Assembly (NCBI GenBank): GCA_030015575.1
Contig: JASDDO010000006.1
Coordinates: forward strand, 320,464,361-320,528,360
Origin: Agapanthus africanus
Taxonomy: Eukaryota > Streptophyta > Magnoliopsida > Asparagales > Amaryllidaceae
Direction: 5' to 3'
Length of the DNA: 64,000 bases
Below, in pieces: positions 1 to 11,625 of the stretch. The position numbers and the translations under genes are program-made. Each line of letters opens with the position of its first letter. Position 1 is the first letter of the stretch. The notes beneath the pieces were generated by a model, which had not been told where the DNA came from, made no database searches, and saw only the letters and a list, made by a program, of their open reading frames with translations.

Positions 1-306
1 TTCCGTGTAGAGCTTGACAATCTAAGACATCCCTCAGTCTAGATTGTAAACTTGATATCCTTGATCCATATTCACATTGAGTGTTCTGCTATCCATTCGC
101 TAGGGTTTCGGGTGACTTGGCAAGGTTACGTGGTTGTAATTGCACTACCGTACTCTGTTTAAGTGACTTAGAATCCTACCGTTGATTTTCCACTTGTAAT
201 GAATTTCATCACATCTGATATTCTTGAATCTTTGTCCAGTCCATATTATATTTTGATTCTTATAGCTTGTGCCTTATATCATCCTCAAAATTATTGTTTC
301 AGAATC

Positions 307-720
307 ATGTCTTCCAACAACTCTTCCTTTATCTCCACTCCCCAGAATCAGAACATCGAGATTCTGAGTGTACTGCAAGGTCTGAAGGAAGCCCAGGAGC
401 GAACGAACGACTTGTTAGCTGAAGGACTGAGAAGGCAGGTGAATCAGGCACCAGCGGGAGTCTCAAATTGTAAAAGGATCCCTGTTAGGCGAGAAAAAGA
501 GAAGAAGATGAAGCGCCAGTTTGTTTCCCCGCGACAGAAGCAGCAGAAGACCCAATGTTGTGGGTACTGTAAGAGGCCAGGACACCTTCAGAGGGATTGT
601 CGCCGCGCCCAAGGGAAATGTCTGATTTGCAGATCCAGCGAACATCTTATCAACGGTTGCCCAAAAAGGAAGGAGCTGCAAGGAGGAGACTCGTCCACAC
701 TCCCCACTTCTACCAAGTGA
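307..720 (+). CDS. Short Gag-like protein with two CCHC zinc knuckles
   Basis: An intact 137-residue ORF from the ATG at 307. Residues ~15-45 look helical and are rich in Leu, Glu and Gln. Residues ~52-80 are strongly basic. Two canonical C-x2-C-x4-H-x4-C knuckles follow, CGYCKRPGHLQRDC and CLICRSSEHLINGC. In retrotransposons such knuckles bind the genomic RNA as part of Gag. The capsid domain expected between the N-terminus and the knuckles (~200 residues) is absent, so this resembles a Gag with its middle removed, or a separate nucleocapsid-like protein. I chose the ATG at 307 rather than the in-frame ATG at 199 because a polypyrimidine-AG (ATTGTTTCAG) ends at 302, four bases upstream, as if the ATG begins a spliced exon. 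No stop or frameshift interrupts it, unlike most element ORFs in this window. Confidence 0.65.
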   Translation: MSSNNSSFISTPQNQNIEILSVLQGLKEAQERTNDLLAEGLRRQVNQAPAGVSNCKRIPVRREKEKKMKRQFVSPRQKQQKTQCCGYCKRPGHLQRDCRRAQGKCLICRSSEHLINGCPKRKELQGGDSSTLPTSTK

Positions 721-1106
721 TGATTATTACGTAGTTTGAACCTCGAGGATAAGGCGGACCCAGCGCAAGATTCAACTCGCGTGACGAAAATGCAGCGGTC
801 TAATAATCAAAGAAGAATTTTCATGTTTTCTAATTTCAGTAGTAATGTTGTCGTCCTCTTATAAATATTTCCTTCCGTTTGAAATCTTGTATCCGTCGAA
901 CTTTTAGTTGAATGCAATAAAAAAACTTTGAATCGTAATATATGTATCATTCCCTTGTTTCTCCCCTTATTCATACTGTTCATTACCACAGCATTTTTAA
1001 TCCTGATTTTTCAGTTCCTGCCTACCGTATATTTTCCTATACTCTGTACCCTTAGCTATTTTTTGATGCGTTCTATTGTCTAATCATGACTCTTACTTTT
1101 CAGGCC

Positions 1107-1562
1107 ATGGCCCACCCTGGAGCAGCGCCGCATCTAGATGAGGATACACAGTCATGCGTTTCCTTAGACCGCATACTGATGAGTTCTGATGATGAGATCA
1201 ACGATCACCAGGTCATTTTCGAAAACAGCGATTCAGAGGACGAAGGAGCAGCCGCCCCAGAGTTTGACATGATAGGCGATTCCGACGAAGAGGAAGGAGA
1301 ACCTGAAGAGAACTCGATAGAGGAAGATCCCGATGAAGACCCGATAGAAGAAGATCCAGTGGAGGAAAATCCCATAGAAGAAAATCCCACGGAATCAGAT
1401 CTCGATGAAGAAGCTCCAGCCGAGAAAGAAGGACCAGAAGATCAAGACCCTGCTGTGGAAGAACTCCCAATGGCGATTCCTGCGAGGCGATATGGAAACG
1501 GACGCCCCTACCTGAGCGCGCGAGCCTACCGCAACCTGCTGAATCTCCACAACCGCGACTGA
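1107..1562 (+). CDS. Acidic repeat protein of the gypsy element, function unknown
   Basis: An intact ORF of 151 residues beginning GCCATGGCC, a good start context. A splice-acceptor-like CTTACTTTTCAG ends four bases before the ATG. The centre (residues ~35-120) is dominated by Glu and Asp and contains a degenerate five-residue repeat of the type E-E-(D/N)-P-(I/V). The last ~35 residues switch to a basic and aromatic tail with several Arg and Tyr. I recognise no domain. The position between the zinc-knuckle ORF and the 3' LTR fits the additional ORFs known from some plant gypsy elements. The charge pattern could suit a chromatin or histone contact, but that is inference. No coding sequence follows before the LTR. 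Confidence 0.5.
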   Translation: MAHPGAAPHLDEDTQSCVSLDRILMSSDDEINDHQVIFENSDSEDEGAAAPEFDMIGDSDEEEGEPEENSIEEDPDEDPIEEDPVEENPIEENPTESDLDEEAPAEKEGPEDQDPAVEELPMAIPARRYGNGRPYLSARAYRNLLNLHNRD

Positions 1563-2768
1563 CGGGATTTCTTTTAGATGTTGTCCTTCTGGCCAAATAA
1601 ATCTGTGTATAGTTTAGGGCCACCTTTCGTCTTTGAGAATGCTTTGTTTAAAATCTTCTGGAATAAAATAGATTGTTGAGTTCGCTAATCTTTCGATCTT
1701 CTTAGTTCACTTGATACTTGATTATTTCTTCTATACAATTATTTTTCTTACTGAGATCTGTTCACCCCTACTCCTTACATTGTTTAAACCCTCACTAAAA
1801 TTAACAAATACCACACCTGATCTTTTAGAGGTCCACCCTCCATCCTCCGTCTGTGCCTCGTTTGAGATCCTTCTGGGAGGAGAAAATTTTAGAGAAACTT
1901 CCGAGTTCGCTAACCCTTCAAATTTTTGATTCGCATGATGTGTTGACCGTCATTTTTACCCATACATTCTTTCCCCTTGTGGTCCTTTGTTACTCACCCT
2001 TACTTCCTATGCTGACCCGATCCCAGTCCTTGATCTTCAGCCTAAAGCCGCCACACTCCGACCTTCTGAATGAGCCACACTTCCTTGTAATCATTACCCT
2101 AGCTAGTCCTATACCCCTTTGTGTTTTTCCTATTACCCTAAATATATATAGGGACATTATTATTCGAAAATTTGGTTTTCATTATTTTATATTTATCGAA
2201 GAGTGTGTTTTATTGACTATCCCCATTTTACGCATTTCAAGTACTTCACTACTAGCTTTCCCATTATTTCTTTTTGTAGCGCAACCTTACATCGCGCATA
2301 TTTTCGTTCCATATTTCTTATTTTCACTATGTGAGTTTTCTACGTTATTTGATCGATACATCATCCTAAAATGTTTTAACCTACCGACAAATCTTTCACT
2401 ACTTTATTGCCGTTACTTTATTTTCGGGTATTGTGCCTATGGTTACTATTATAAATGGTTGTGTGTTATACTTATTATTTCTACCTTGCTACTTTTGATA
2501 TATTTATTTGAGCATACATTTGGGTTTCGATTTTATTGAACACGCCTTGATTATTATTGTTCGTTATTATTATCTATATTCTCGTATACTTGTAGTTCGT
2601 CCTTATAGTTGTTCCTGCCGTATACTTATTTAAATCCATCCTTTTGTATGTTGTTCTTGCATATATATACCTTCAAAAAATTTTATCCACCCGTTTTAAG
2701 TAAATCACTATGTGTTAGTTTTCGATATAGTAACTTTTCACTTATTATTTTGTAGCCTGTCGTTCTTT
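1563..2768. other. T-rich non-coding internal region of the gypsy element
   Basis: The plus strand is very T-rich, with AATAAA-like motifs shortly after the acidic ORF (near 1597 and 1662). I see no domain. A long open frame at 1853-2539 lacks an ATG and is explained by the T-richness. Confidence 0.6.
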
Positions 2769-2802
2769 GAATTTCGAGGACGAAATTTTTGTAAAGGTGG
2801 TA
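2769..2802 (+). other. Polypurine tract region before the 3' LTR
   Basis: The block GAATTTCGAGGACGAAATTT followed by TAAAGGTGG is the hallmark sequence directly upstream of the 3' LTR in many plant Tekay/Del-type gypsy elements. It primes plus-strand DNA synthesis. The LTR begins at 2803 with TGATATAATACCC. Confidence 0.8.
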
Positions 2803-5800
2803 TGATATAATACCCGGTTCCTTTATATACACCAATAACCGTATTTTATGCAATAGGGGTTACTTACAAATTTACCTATTTGTATTTATAATTATTTTAA
2901 GTAGTTAAACATCCTAACCCTTTTGATCTGATTCTCCACCTTAAATCCATTTTTCCATAAAACAAATTCTAGACTAACCGAAACCCTATCCAAACCCTTT
3001 CACTTTAAAACCCAACCCAAAACAAATCTCTATATGTATATTTTTCCTTCTAAAATCAGCCCTAAACCCAAACCCTATTTCTCTAATCCCTTAGCCGACC
3101 CATTTCTCAAATTTTCCTATTTTTAATAAAGACCAGCAAACCCAGCCATTCTTTTTAAATAAATTAAATTCCTATTTCTAAGAGCCAGGCCCACTCCTTT
3201 TTCCTATCAAATTTCTTTTATTCCTTCAGCCCGGCCCCCCAAGCCCATTCCCTTTAAATAAACTAAATCTCCTTTTAAATCCCCCGGCCCGGCCCTCTCT
3301 TCCTTCTCCTCACAATTCTCTTTATTTTAATTTATCTCTGGCCCAACTTCCCGGCCCATCCCCTCTTCCCTCCTCAAATTTTCCCCTTACATTTTTCCCC
3401 GGCCCGCCTCACTCCAGCCCACTCACTCTCACCCGCTCACTTAAACCCGACCCGGCCCACACCTCACCTCTCTTCTCCCCAACGGCTATCTTTCCCGTCC
3501 ACGCCCACTGCTTCCTCGACCCGCCTCCTCCGCTCACGCCTGCGCCCACGACGCTAACGCCAGCGGCCACGTCGCCCGTGCCCACGCCCAAGACGTGCGC
3601 CATTACCCTCGCGATCTCCTCGTCTCCTCTATCTCACTCCCCCTCACGTTCTCTCTCTCTCGCTTTCTCTCCTTTTCTCTCCGTCTCTCTCTCTCTCCTC
3701 CATTTTCTCGCTTCTCTCTCGAACCCACCACTTCGCCAGCACCGCCGACGAGCTCCTCACTCCCCGAGCACACTCCCATCATCACCTTCCCTCCTCTGTC
3801 ACCATCACCCCACGCCGCCGACCACCACGTCGGTCCCCCTCGGCATCACCCTCAACTCCGACCACTACCTCCTTGCTCTCGACGCTGGCATCATCGTCGT
3901 CATCCTCACCTCCCTCACCTCCTCCCAACGCCTACCCGAAACCCCGGCTGCACCCTACCCAGCTCCAAGCTCCAGTTCCCACCTCCTCCTTCGAGCTCTG
4001 CACCCAACCGAGCCCTCCTCCGTTTTTCCTTCACTCTCACCCATCCCCGGCCACCTCCTTTCCCCGAGCACCTTCACCTGCACCCCCCTCTTCTCACCCA
4101 ACTCGAGCCACAACCGCCACCGAACCCTCCTGCACCCCACTCCCCCGACGACGACGTCACGACTGCAGCCACCTTGGGCCACGTCGCTTGCTTCACATCG
4201 TCGCTTCACCACCTCCCTTCGCCACCAGCTGCCAAGCCGTCAAGACCGTGCCAAGCTTGAGCCGAGATCGAGTTGCCGTGTCGTGTCTAGCCACGCTTGC
4301 GTCGAGATCGTGCCGTTTCCGTTGTCATAGATCACCACTGTTGCCGTGCCACTGCCGTGCGCCTCCAGGCAAGTATTTTACTTGCTTACATGCTAATTTA
4401 CTCGTGTTACAAATTCAAAGGTACAAATTATGAATCTGCAATCCCCGATAAAATTAAACGACATACATGTTCGATGTATGATCCCAAAGAAAATACTTAT
4501 CTAATTTGACGGAACTGGATTGTTTATATTGTCCCTTGTAGTGATGAATACCTTGTACAAGTTTCGCTGGAAAATATGACCGTTAACGACTAAAACGACT
4601 ACCCCCAAGTTTACTCGTAAAACTGGAATTTTCTTGTACCTGAAAACCGTTAAAATCGCCATAAATTATATACACACTGGAATGATGCGTTCAAGGGCTT
4701 AAATCGAAGCCGACTCGACGAACTATAACCCTATGTAAATTTCTAATTGTTTCTGTACTTAAACTGTAACACTATTTGGATTGGAGTGCGACTCTGGACT
4801 GCAGTCCAGAGCGACTCTGTTTACTGTGTGCTGTCCCGTGATAGGTACCACACTGTTTCCTTAACTCGTAGGTTGCGGAACTCCACTGTTTATTAAAGGT
4901 GAATCCGTTAGCTAGACAACACAAGTGGTTTCATCCTGTTTTGTTATCGTTTGTTATTTAATCTGTAATTTAATAGATGCGGACGTATAACGGTCCCAAC
5001 AGAATCAGAATTGACATACTAATATTGAACAGTGTATATCTCCTGACGTACAGACGCGATTGAAGATCCGTCTATTGCGTTGAAAACCTTATTGGAAAAC
5101 CTAGATTTCATTCAACTGTAGAGTCGCTAAAATCTGATCCCAACTGGGATTAAAATGCGTTGCGAAACGGACTTCCGATTCTGAAACCGGATTTCCAGCC
5201 GTGAACGCTTAAAATGAAATGGCTATAATTAATGGTCCTGGAACCCAATTGGCGTGAAACTAAATTCGCTGAATAGATAACTGAACATACTAATTATTCC
5301 CCGTTCATCGTTTCACTAAACTGTAACCGTATGATTTATGATCAATTATGCAAGTGGTAAATTACTGATTCATGACACCCAGATCATGCTTTACATACTG
5401 TTTACGCATCATATACATGTCACTGCATTGATAACCTAGTGATAACGTGCAATATCCAGTGTTAGGTATTAGTGATGATTGTGGCAAGTACGTTAGTGTT
5501 CGTGTATAAGTGAATAAGTGAAAGTGGCACGTACTTGCACACAATTAGTGAACCTTATTATTCTATTGCATTGTCGACGTTTGTGGAACGCGTGTGCGTG
5601 TGACTATAAGTGGTATGGGACACTTATGGAAGCTCTTGCATGAGTGTCACAGATAAGACACCAGACACTGCCATTTATCTTAGGTATTAGTCGGGACGTG
5701 CTTGATGGAGGTCCTACCTCCAGTTCTCGCGCAGACTTGTCACAGACCGATTGGTATTTGAGCTTATGGTTAGCGTTTGATGTAGACCACGGGGTGTGGG

Positions 5801-6527
5801 GTAGTTTGAGTGTGAGTTCAACAGAATCTCGGGAGTCCCTTTCCGGCTTATATATATGGAGATATATGGAGATTTACAGGGTATATGATTATTACCGTGA
5901 GTTACATGTTGGGCCCGTGGTCCCTTGCCCTTGGGTCCTACCCTTGGATGGAGAACACTCACGAGTGGTTGATTCTCACACTTGGACTGACGATAGGCTT
6001 AGTGACTTGTACAGTGAGACTTGGAGACTGATAGGGATGATAGCATCGATATACATGCTTACTGTGTTGACATACTTGGCATATTATCTTACTGCTTTTA
6101 CTATTCCACTGTATTGATTACCGCATGTTCATACCTATACCGTCATTAGTTTACTATATATATATTTATTATCACTGTTAGAGTTGCCACTTGGATTTAT
6201 ATATTATATTGCTATTGTGTCGCTCTGACGACCTGAGTATGCATGCTCAGTGTGAGGAGAAGATTTAGCCTAGACCAGGACTGGACGCACATCACGGACA
6301 TCTTGATTTACCATCCAGAGTTATACCCTTTTGTTTCCTATCAGGTCAGTTCTTATTATTGTTTTGTTTCAGTTACTGCATTTCTCATTACCTACGCATT
6401 ATTTACTGATTACCATGTAAAGCTAGAAGCCGAAGTGTGACTACGGCAGGATGTATCCTTGACCGTAGGAGCATGGCTGGCCTTGTCAACCCCTCGTATT
6501 CCGTATTTTGGGAAGCGGGGCGTTACA
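2803..6527 (+). repeat. 3' LTR (3.7 kb) of the gypsy element
   Basis: The LTR starts TGATATAATACCC and ends GGGGCGTTACA, 3725 bp in all, long for a plant LTR. The first ~600 bp are AT-rich. A C- and CT-rich section (about 3230-4330) resembles the pyrimidine-rich leader seen in long LTRs. The rest is ordinary AT-rich sequence with TG/CA-rich stretches. A second element at 56586-56737 ends with almost the same terminal bases (GGGAAGCGGGGCGT), so related LTRs occur elsewhere in this genome. Confidence 0.85.
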
Positions 6528-7039
6528 ATGACCACGTTTGCTAGCCAAGCTGAGAAGTCCAGGTTTCTGATTAAGTTCACCACGAGCAGTCGGTCCACCT
6601 CCTCCTCTATTGCTTTCTGTTTTACTGGCGTGAAACTTCTTCTCTTTTGTCGGACTGGCTGGGCTTTCAAGTCGACCCCGAGCTTGTGGAAGATCACCTT
6701 GTGGTCGATCCCGGGCATGTCCGCGGGAGTCCAAGCGAACACATCGGAGTTGCTCCGAAGGAACTGGATCAGGCTATCCCGAGCATCCCCTGTCAAGAGT
6801 GAGCCGATCTGGATAGTCCGGCTGTCGTCTCCTTCCTTGAGTGGAACCTCTAACAAAGCCTCCGCCGGGGAACCGCGAATCCCGTTTTTGTCGTCACGCG
6901 TATCCAGAGATTCCCGAGTATTATCAAAAATGTCAACTTCTTTGTCTTCGGGGAACGTCAAGGCGAGACAGGCCCTGGCAGTTTGCTGGTCTCCGTAGGC
7001 CCGGCCTCTCCCCCCATTGTCCAGAGAGAACTTGAGCAT
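6528..7039 (-). pseudogene. Reverse transcriptase N-terminal part of the Tat element (truncated)
   Basis: The reading frame entering from 7039 contains FAWTPADMPGIDHKVIFHKL, then a Gln-Lys-Arg-Arg stretch and an NVVIV strand. These mark the start of the Ty3/gypsy reverse transcriptase (fingers), which copies element RNA into DNA. The frame stops being RT at 6528, where the LTR of the plus-strand gypsy element begins, so the catalytic YxDD motif is missing. This piece cannot be functional. Confidence 0.85.
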
Positions 7040-7063
7040 GAGATGATAGGTCGAGATCTAAGC

Positions 7064-7549
7064 CTAGAAGGCGTTTAGGGTAGGGCAACCCAAGAGGATG
7101 TTATAGAATGAAGGAATCCTGGCAACGAGGAAATTCACTGATATGGTTCGTGTTCTTCCTCCTTCCCCAATGTTGAGAGGGAGGATGATCGATCCTTTGG
7201 CCAAGACGGAATGATTTGTAAACCCGGAGAGGACGTGGGTGGTCGGTTGGAGGTCGGACGGGTTTAATCCCATACACTGGAAACAGTCGTAAAACAAGAT
7301 ATCCGCCGAGCTCCTCGAGTCGACTAGGATTCTCCGGACTTCGTATCGGTTTACCGGGCTGCTATCATAAGGGATCATTGTGCAGGAGTGATATGCTGTG
7401 AAGGTCCTCGTCGGTGAAGGTGATTGGATCGTCCTTCTTGCACTTCTTGTAGGGGGATCACTTAAGGTCATGACCTGCCGGAAACAGCGGGTGTCCTCGT
7501 TGCTCGGAGCCGAGCCAACAGAAATGACCATGATCTGCCTGACCGTCAA
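7064..7549 (-). pseudogene. Aspartic protease of the Tat element, altered active site
   Basis: The frame contains RRILVDSRSSADILFYDCF, matching the retropepsin active-site region of Tat elements, where the usual motif is D-S-G. Here the Gly is Arg (DSR), which should abolish catalysis. The downstream flap and hydrophobic strand (VNFLVARIPSFYNILLGCP) are preserved and end at the ILLG motif typical of retropepsins. In an intact element this enzyme cuts the Gag-Pol polyprotein. A stop near 7061 separates it from the RT frame. Confidence 0.8.
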
Positions 7550-9163
7550 TTCTCCGTGAGGAGGTTGGTTCGCTTTCTTCCGATCTGCCTGCCGTTTTTC
7601 TCGTAGGTACTTTTCCAGGTGACCGGAGCGGATCAGCTCCTCAATGTAGTCGCGGAGTTGTTGGCAATTCTCGGTCGGGTACCCCTGTGATTGATGGAAG
7701 GCACTGTATGGGCCTCGGAGTCACTTGCCCGGCCTCTGAGTCGCTAGCGGGAGTTTGAAAAATCTCTTGCCTTTAGCCTCCTCTAGCAGCTTGACCTGAA
7801 AGACGTTCAGGGGAGTGTACTCATGAAACCTCGGAGAACAAGGTTTCGGACAGTCGGCTTTTTTCTTCTCTTCCTTGTCCCGTTTCTTTCAGTCCGTCCG
7901 GTCGCCGCGGGGTAGGTTGGCGTTTACTTCCGATTCGAGTTGGATTTCCCGCTCGGTCCAGACTTTTACTTCAGCCATGGTCTTAGACTATGCTAACGCG
8001 AAAGATCGGAACCACTCTTTGTGCCTAAGCCCCGCCCTCAAGACGGTGATAACCATTTTGTCGCGGTATTCGGAGACTTCCAGAAGAGCATTATAGAAGC
8101 GGGTGACGTAACCCTTGAAAGATTCCCTGTCTTCGCTTTTGATAGTAAATAGGTAGTCGACCGTCCTTTTCTGTCGTCGGTTATCGACGAAATGACTGAG
8201 GAACTGAGTCGCCAGCTCGTCAAATGTTGAGATCGAGTGTGGCACAAGGCTGCAAAACCAATCTCGGTCGGCCCGGATGAGGGTGGTGGGAAAGGCTCGG
8301 TGCTGAGCCGCTTCTGAGTTGTCTTGGAAGCTCATGCCTGCTGTAAATGCATCCAAGAGGTTCTTCGGGCCAGACTTCCCGTCGAAAAGGGCCACCTTGG
8401 GCGATTTGTTCCGAGACGAGACCCGCTCACTTAGTAACTCTCCATGAAGGGCCTCATGAGCGAATCTGCAGAGTACTTCGCTATTCCTCCGGCCGTACGG
8501 GCGACGAGCCGCATGTCCTTAATCTTCTTCTCGAGGACCTCGATTCGCTGTTGGTGCCCCAAGGATTCTCCATAATCGGAGTGTTTGCTATCTCTGCTCC
8601 GGCCTTGCGCGATGGAGCGGTTTCGGCTTCGCTATATCACGTTCCTCAAATCCTTGGGATGGGCCCTATGTGGCTGGCCCCGACGTTCGCCATGTGCACG
8701 GTCTCGATGAGTGTGGTGACGTCGGTCTTACCTGGAATTAGACGACCTGACCGGTGTCTCTTCAGGGGATGAAAGAGTGCGGCGGGCATTGAAGCGATAG
8801 CCTAGTCTCTCCTGAGATCTCGGCGTCGAACTATCCGGCGTCCAACGAGTCATGGAATCATTTCTCGTATGGGGGTCGTGACTGCCAGAATCGGCACGCC
8901 GGAGTTCGGTGACATCAAGATGGGCGTGAGCGAGGTCGAAGGCCGGGATGCGCACCTCCGTCGCCCCATGCACGCCGTCGTTCCGAGGAGTGGGGACAGC
9001 GATTTGGCGGGCATGGACGGCCGTTTGAACATGAGCGAGCGCGTCCACTATCGCCGTGAGCCTGTCGATCCACGCCGATAAGACGTCAACGATGTTGGGA
9101 GGTGGGGTAGAACCGCCCCTGCCTCCGTTGTGGAGGATGGGACGGTTTGTACTAGGATCGTTG
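7550..9163 (-). pseudogene. Gag of the Tat element, fragmented
   Basis: The clearest part is 7988-8395 (135 residues), with the plant retrotransposon Gag pattern: an FPTTL segment, WF.SLVPHSISTFDEL, then QFLSHFVDN and a Y-L-F-T-I-K motif. Between 7570 and 7740 another minus frame reads FHQSQGYPTENCQQLRDYIE, matching the degenerate zinc-knuckle region that precedes the protease in Tat elements. Region 8728-9048 gives a charged, low-complexity N-terminal Gag portion. The pieces are in different frames, so the gene is broken. Gag would form the virus-like particle. The copia insertion at 9164 separates it from its leader. Confidence 0.75.
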
Positions 9164-11378
9164 TGTTAGTTGTATGTATGCCCTAGAGGCCAGTATTATA
9201 CAGATGATGTATATTATATTGGATGCTTGGACATATATAGAGATGACTTTCTTTCTCGATATGATAGTATGCTATCTGGTTACTCTTTATCTTAACATGT
9301 ACACTTGTCTCTTTAAACTGTCTTATAGTTACATGTTGATAAAGCCCTTAGGATGTGTACTTGACTACCTGGACTATGATGCAGATCATACTAGTGGGGA
9401 CATGGTATTCCATAAGTACATCCTTCAAGGTCCCTAGTCGTGGGTGTATCAAGACAGGGCATCGATATACCAGAGTAGACTAGCGTATACGCTTCTCGAC
9501 CCATGAGATGGGCGATGGATGATCCCATATCCATTGGTGTTTGACATCAGAGATGGTATACGGGTGCTCAGTGGAGACTGGGTACACTGGACGGACTCGC
9601 CGAGAACTCCCAGATGATATTATACCTCACGCCAGATGGCAGTTCTCAGGTGACACTTGTACAGGTTAGTCTGTAGACCCGAGATCGTCATAGAGTCTTG
9701 TGTGATTCCCACTGTGCTTTGATCTCCACCTTACCACGTCCATGAGGGCATGCAAAACGGTGGTCTTTGGGTACAGTCCCGAGTCACATGGAGGCAATGA
9801 GCGATAGGAGGGGTTTCGTCTCTCCCGGTATTGGGGGTTGATGTTGCGCAGTGCTCGATTGGCCGTAACAGGGAAGTCCCTGGCCAGGGCTGATCAGAGA
9901 TTTGCTGGTAAGTGTTACCAGTAGTTTCTCGACCCGTTATGAGCCTCACATCGGCACGACTTATCGGTTATTGGGGTCTGACGTTTACCACCCCTAGATT
10001 TGATATGCGACATATCAGACGAACAGACCGGACTGTACGGTAAGTGTTACTGGTTGGATTCACAGGAGTGTGAGCGGGCTAGCTCGTCGATCTTCTGATC
10101 GCTCAATACCCGGGTGGCCGTTACGTTTAGCAGACCGCTTGCGGCTTGTGGGTGCTTGATATGATCATCATCTGCTACCGGCGTATTGACGAGTCTTTAG
10201 AGTCCTACACAGAGGTTTCCTGGCTCAAGCGAAACGAAATAGGAGCGCATATGAGATATGTGCAGGACCGAGAATAATGCGTGTATGTGATACCGTATTC
10301 CATTCTCGCGATGAATGTATCGATTGGTTATATTCGATATAACCTAGATATCGAATCAAGGGTTGATTCGATAAGTCGATACATAGGATACTAGTCGGTT
10401 ATATGCGATATGACCGGATCGTTAAATCAAGTGTTGATTTAATGATTTAATGTATAATTATATATTTGATATATTACTTTGCATTAACTAGTATTGGTTC
10501 ACTTTAAATGGATTTTCTCACTTGATGTGCAAGAAGGATATGTGATATACTTTTGTGCACATATTTGTATCATGTTTGATGATACTTGATCATGTGGTTA
10601 AGTGTAAAGGATTAAACCATGGTTAAGAGATGATTAGGGTTTTGCTTTTTCATTTATTTATTTGTTTATTTATTTGGAAAAGATTTAGATAAGAATGGTG
10701 GCTATGTTTGTTTCTAGTTGAAGCTTCATGAAGCTTTGACTTCTTAACCATTCTTGTCTTCATGCTTAATCCTAACCCATCCAAGTAACCATGGTCTATT
10801 CTCTACACTCTATCCTAGTTAGTTTATGATAAGTATTCATTTATTATTCATTTTAACTCAACACTTATCATATTCTAGCTTCATTCTCTCCTTCTTCTTC
10901 AAGAAAGAAAGCTTGATGCCATCAATGGCAACTTGAGTTCTAAAGTGAGAAATCCAATTCTAAAGTGAACCCACCTCCTATTTCTTCACCCTCTACCTCT
11001 TGCCAAGTTGTTTTGGGTGTTTTCTTCACAAGTTTCACAAATTTGTGAAGTCGGAGTTTGAACTTGTGATGCCTCGACGTAGATCATCTTCGGCACGAAG
11101 CCGACGACCTAGTCCGCCCATTTCTCCGATTTAGCCGACGATTGAGTCCAGGAATCGAGATGGACAGCGAGAGGATGCCTATATGGAGCCAAGGAAGTGG
11201 ATATCCGGATCTACAAAGGTTGTAGCCTCTCTCCTTTAGTTAAGTTGTTAACTAGTTTAGTTTTTCGCCTAAATTTCTAGTTAACGATCCGTATTAGGGT
11301 TTCTCGGCACCCGTAAAATTTGGAATTGGCATGGTTGATGCCTTGTGAGACCTCTTGAGAGTGTCTAGGAACCCTACA
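9164..11378 (+). repeat. 5' LTR of the copia element
   Basis: A 2215-bp direct repeat of 17534-19748. Short ORFs at 9174-9437 (plus) and 9731-9949 (minus) recur in the 3' LTR and are LTR sequence, not genes. Inside is an AT-rich stretch with GATATATCGATT-type inverted motifs (10300-10480). Confidence 0.95.
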
Positions 11379-11379
11379 G

Positions 11380-11392
11380 TGGTATCAGAGCC
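11380..11392 (+). other. Primer binding site (initiator Met-tRNA)
   Basis: TGGTATCAGAGCC, one base after the LTR end, is complementary to the 3' end of plant initiator methionine tRNA, the usual copia primer. Confidence 0.95.
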
Positions 11393-11578
11393 TAGCTAGA
11401 GCCTTAGGCGAAGTCTAGACGACGTTTGAAATCCGAACGAACCCGAAACCCTAAAACCCAAGTGCTCTCTAGACTTTTTCTAAAATCTGGGATTTTTCCA
11501 TATTAAAAATGCTTAAAAAATTCAGCAGGGAAATCTAAGAATTACGATGCAAAATTTATCCCATGAACAGTAAATAGT

Positions 11579-11625
11579 GCGGCGGAACCGCGGCAGAAGC
11601 CTGACTTCTGCGGCGGTTCCGCGGC
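11579..11625 (+). other. GC-rich 21-bp inverted repeat (hairpin) in the copia leader
   Basis: The arms 11579-11599 and 11605-11625 match at 19 of 21 positions, with a 5-nt loop CCTGA. It lies ~190 nt after the primer site, in the part of retroelement RNA where packaging or dimerisation stem-loops are known. That role is inference. Confidence 0.7.

Larger units (their letters stand above)
1..6527 (+). mobile_element. Ty3/gypsy LTR retrotransposon, 3' part only
   Basis: The 3' part of a plus-strand gypsy element: about 2.8 kb of internal sequence, a polypurine tract, and a complete 3' LTR (2803-6527). The LTR ends in GGGGCGTTACA, the common end of plant gypsy LTRs of the Tekay/Del type. It lands inside the reverse transcriptase codons of a minus-strand Tat element: the Tat reading frame is intact up to base 6528 and then runs into LTR sequence. 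ATGAC (6528-6532) should be the right target duplication; its partner lies left of the window. No pol domain is visible in 1-2802. The visible internal part instead holds a short zinc-knuckle ORF and an acidic ORF, so the element may be non-autonomous, or these may be extra ORFs downstream of a pol outside the window. Confidence 0.85.

Noticed and set aside
1853..2539. 228-codon hydrophobic frame, envelope-like at first sight
   Set aside because: There is no ATG start, and T-rich DNA automatically encodes Phe, Leu, Ile and Tyr. I saw no signal peptide or fusion-protein pattern.
3578..4330. Long Ser/Pro-rich open frames in the LTR of the left gypsy element
   Set aside because: They arise from C/T-rich sequence with open frames in several phases, have no domain, and lie in an LTR.
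9174..9437. 87-codon frame repeated at 17544-17807
   Set aside because: It is LTR sequence; its repetition reflects the two LTRs, not a conserved gene.
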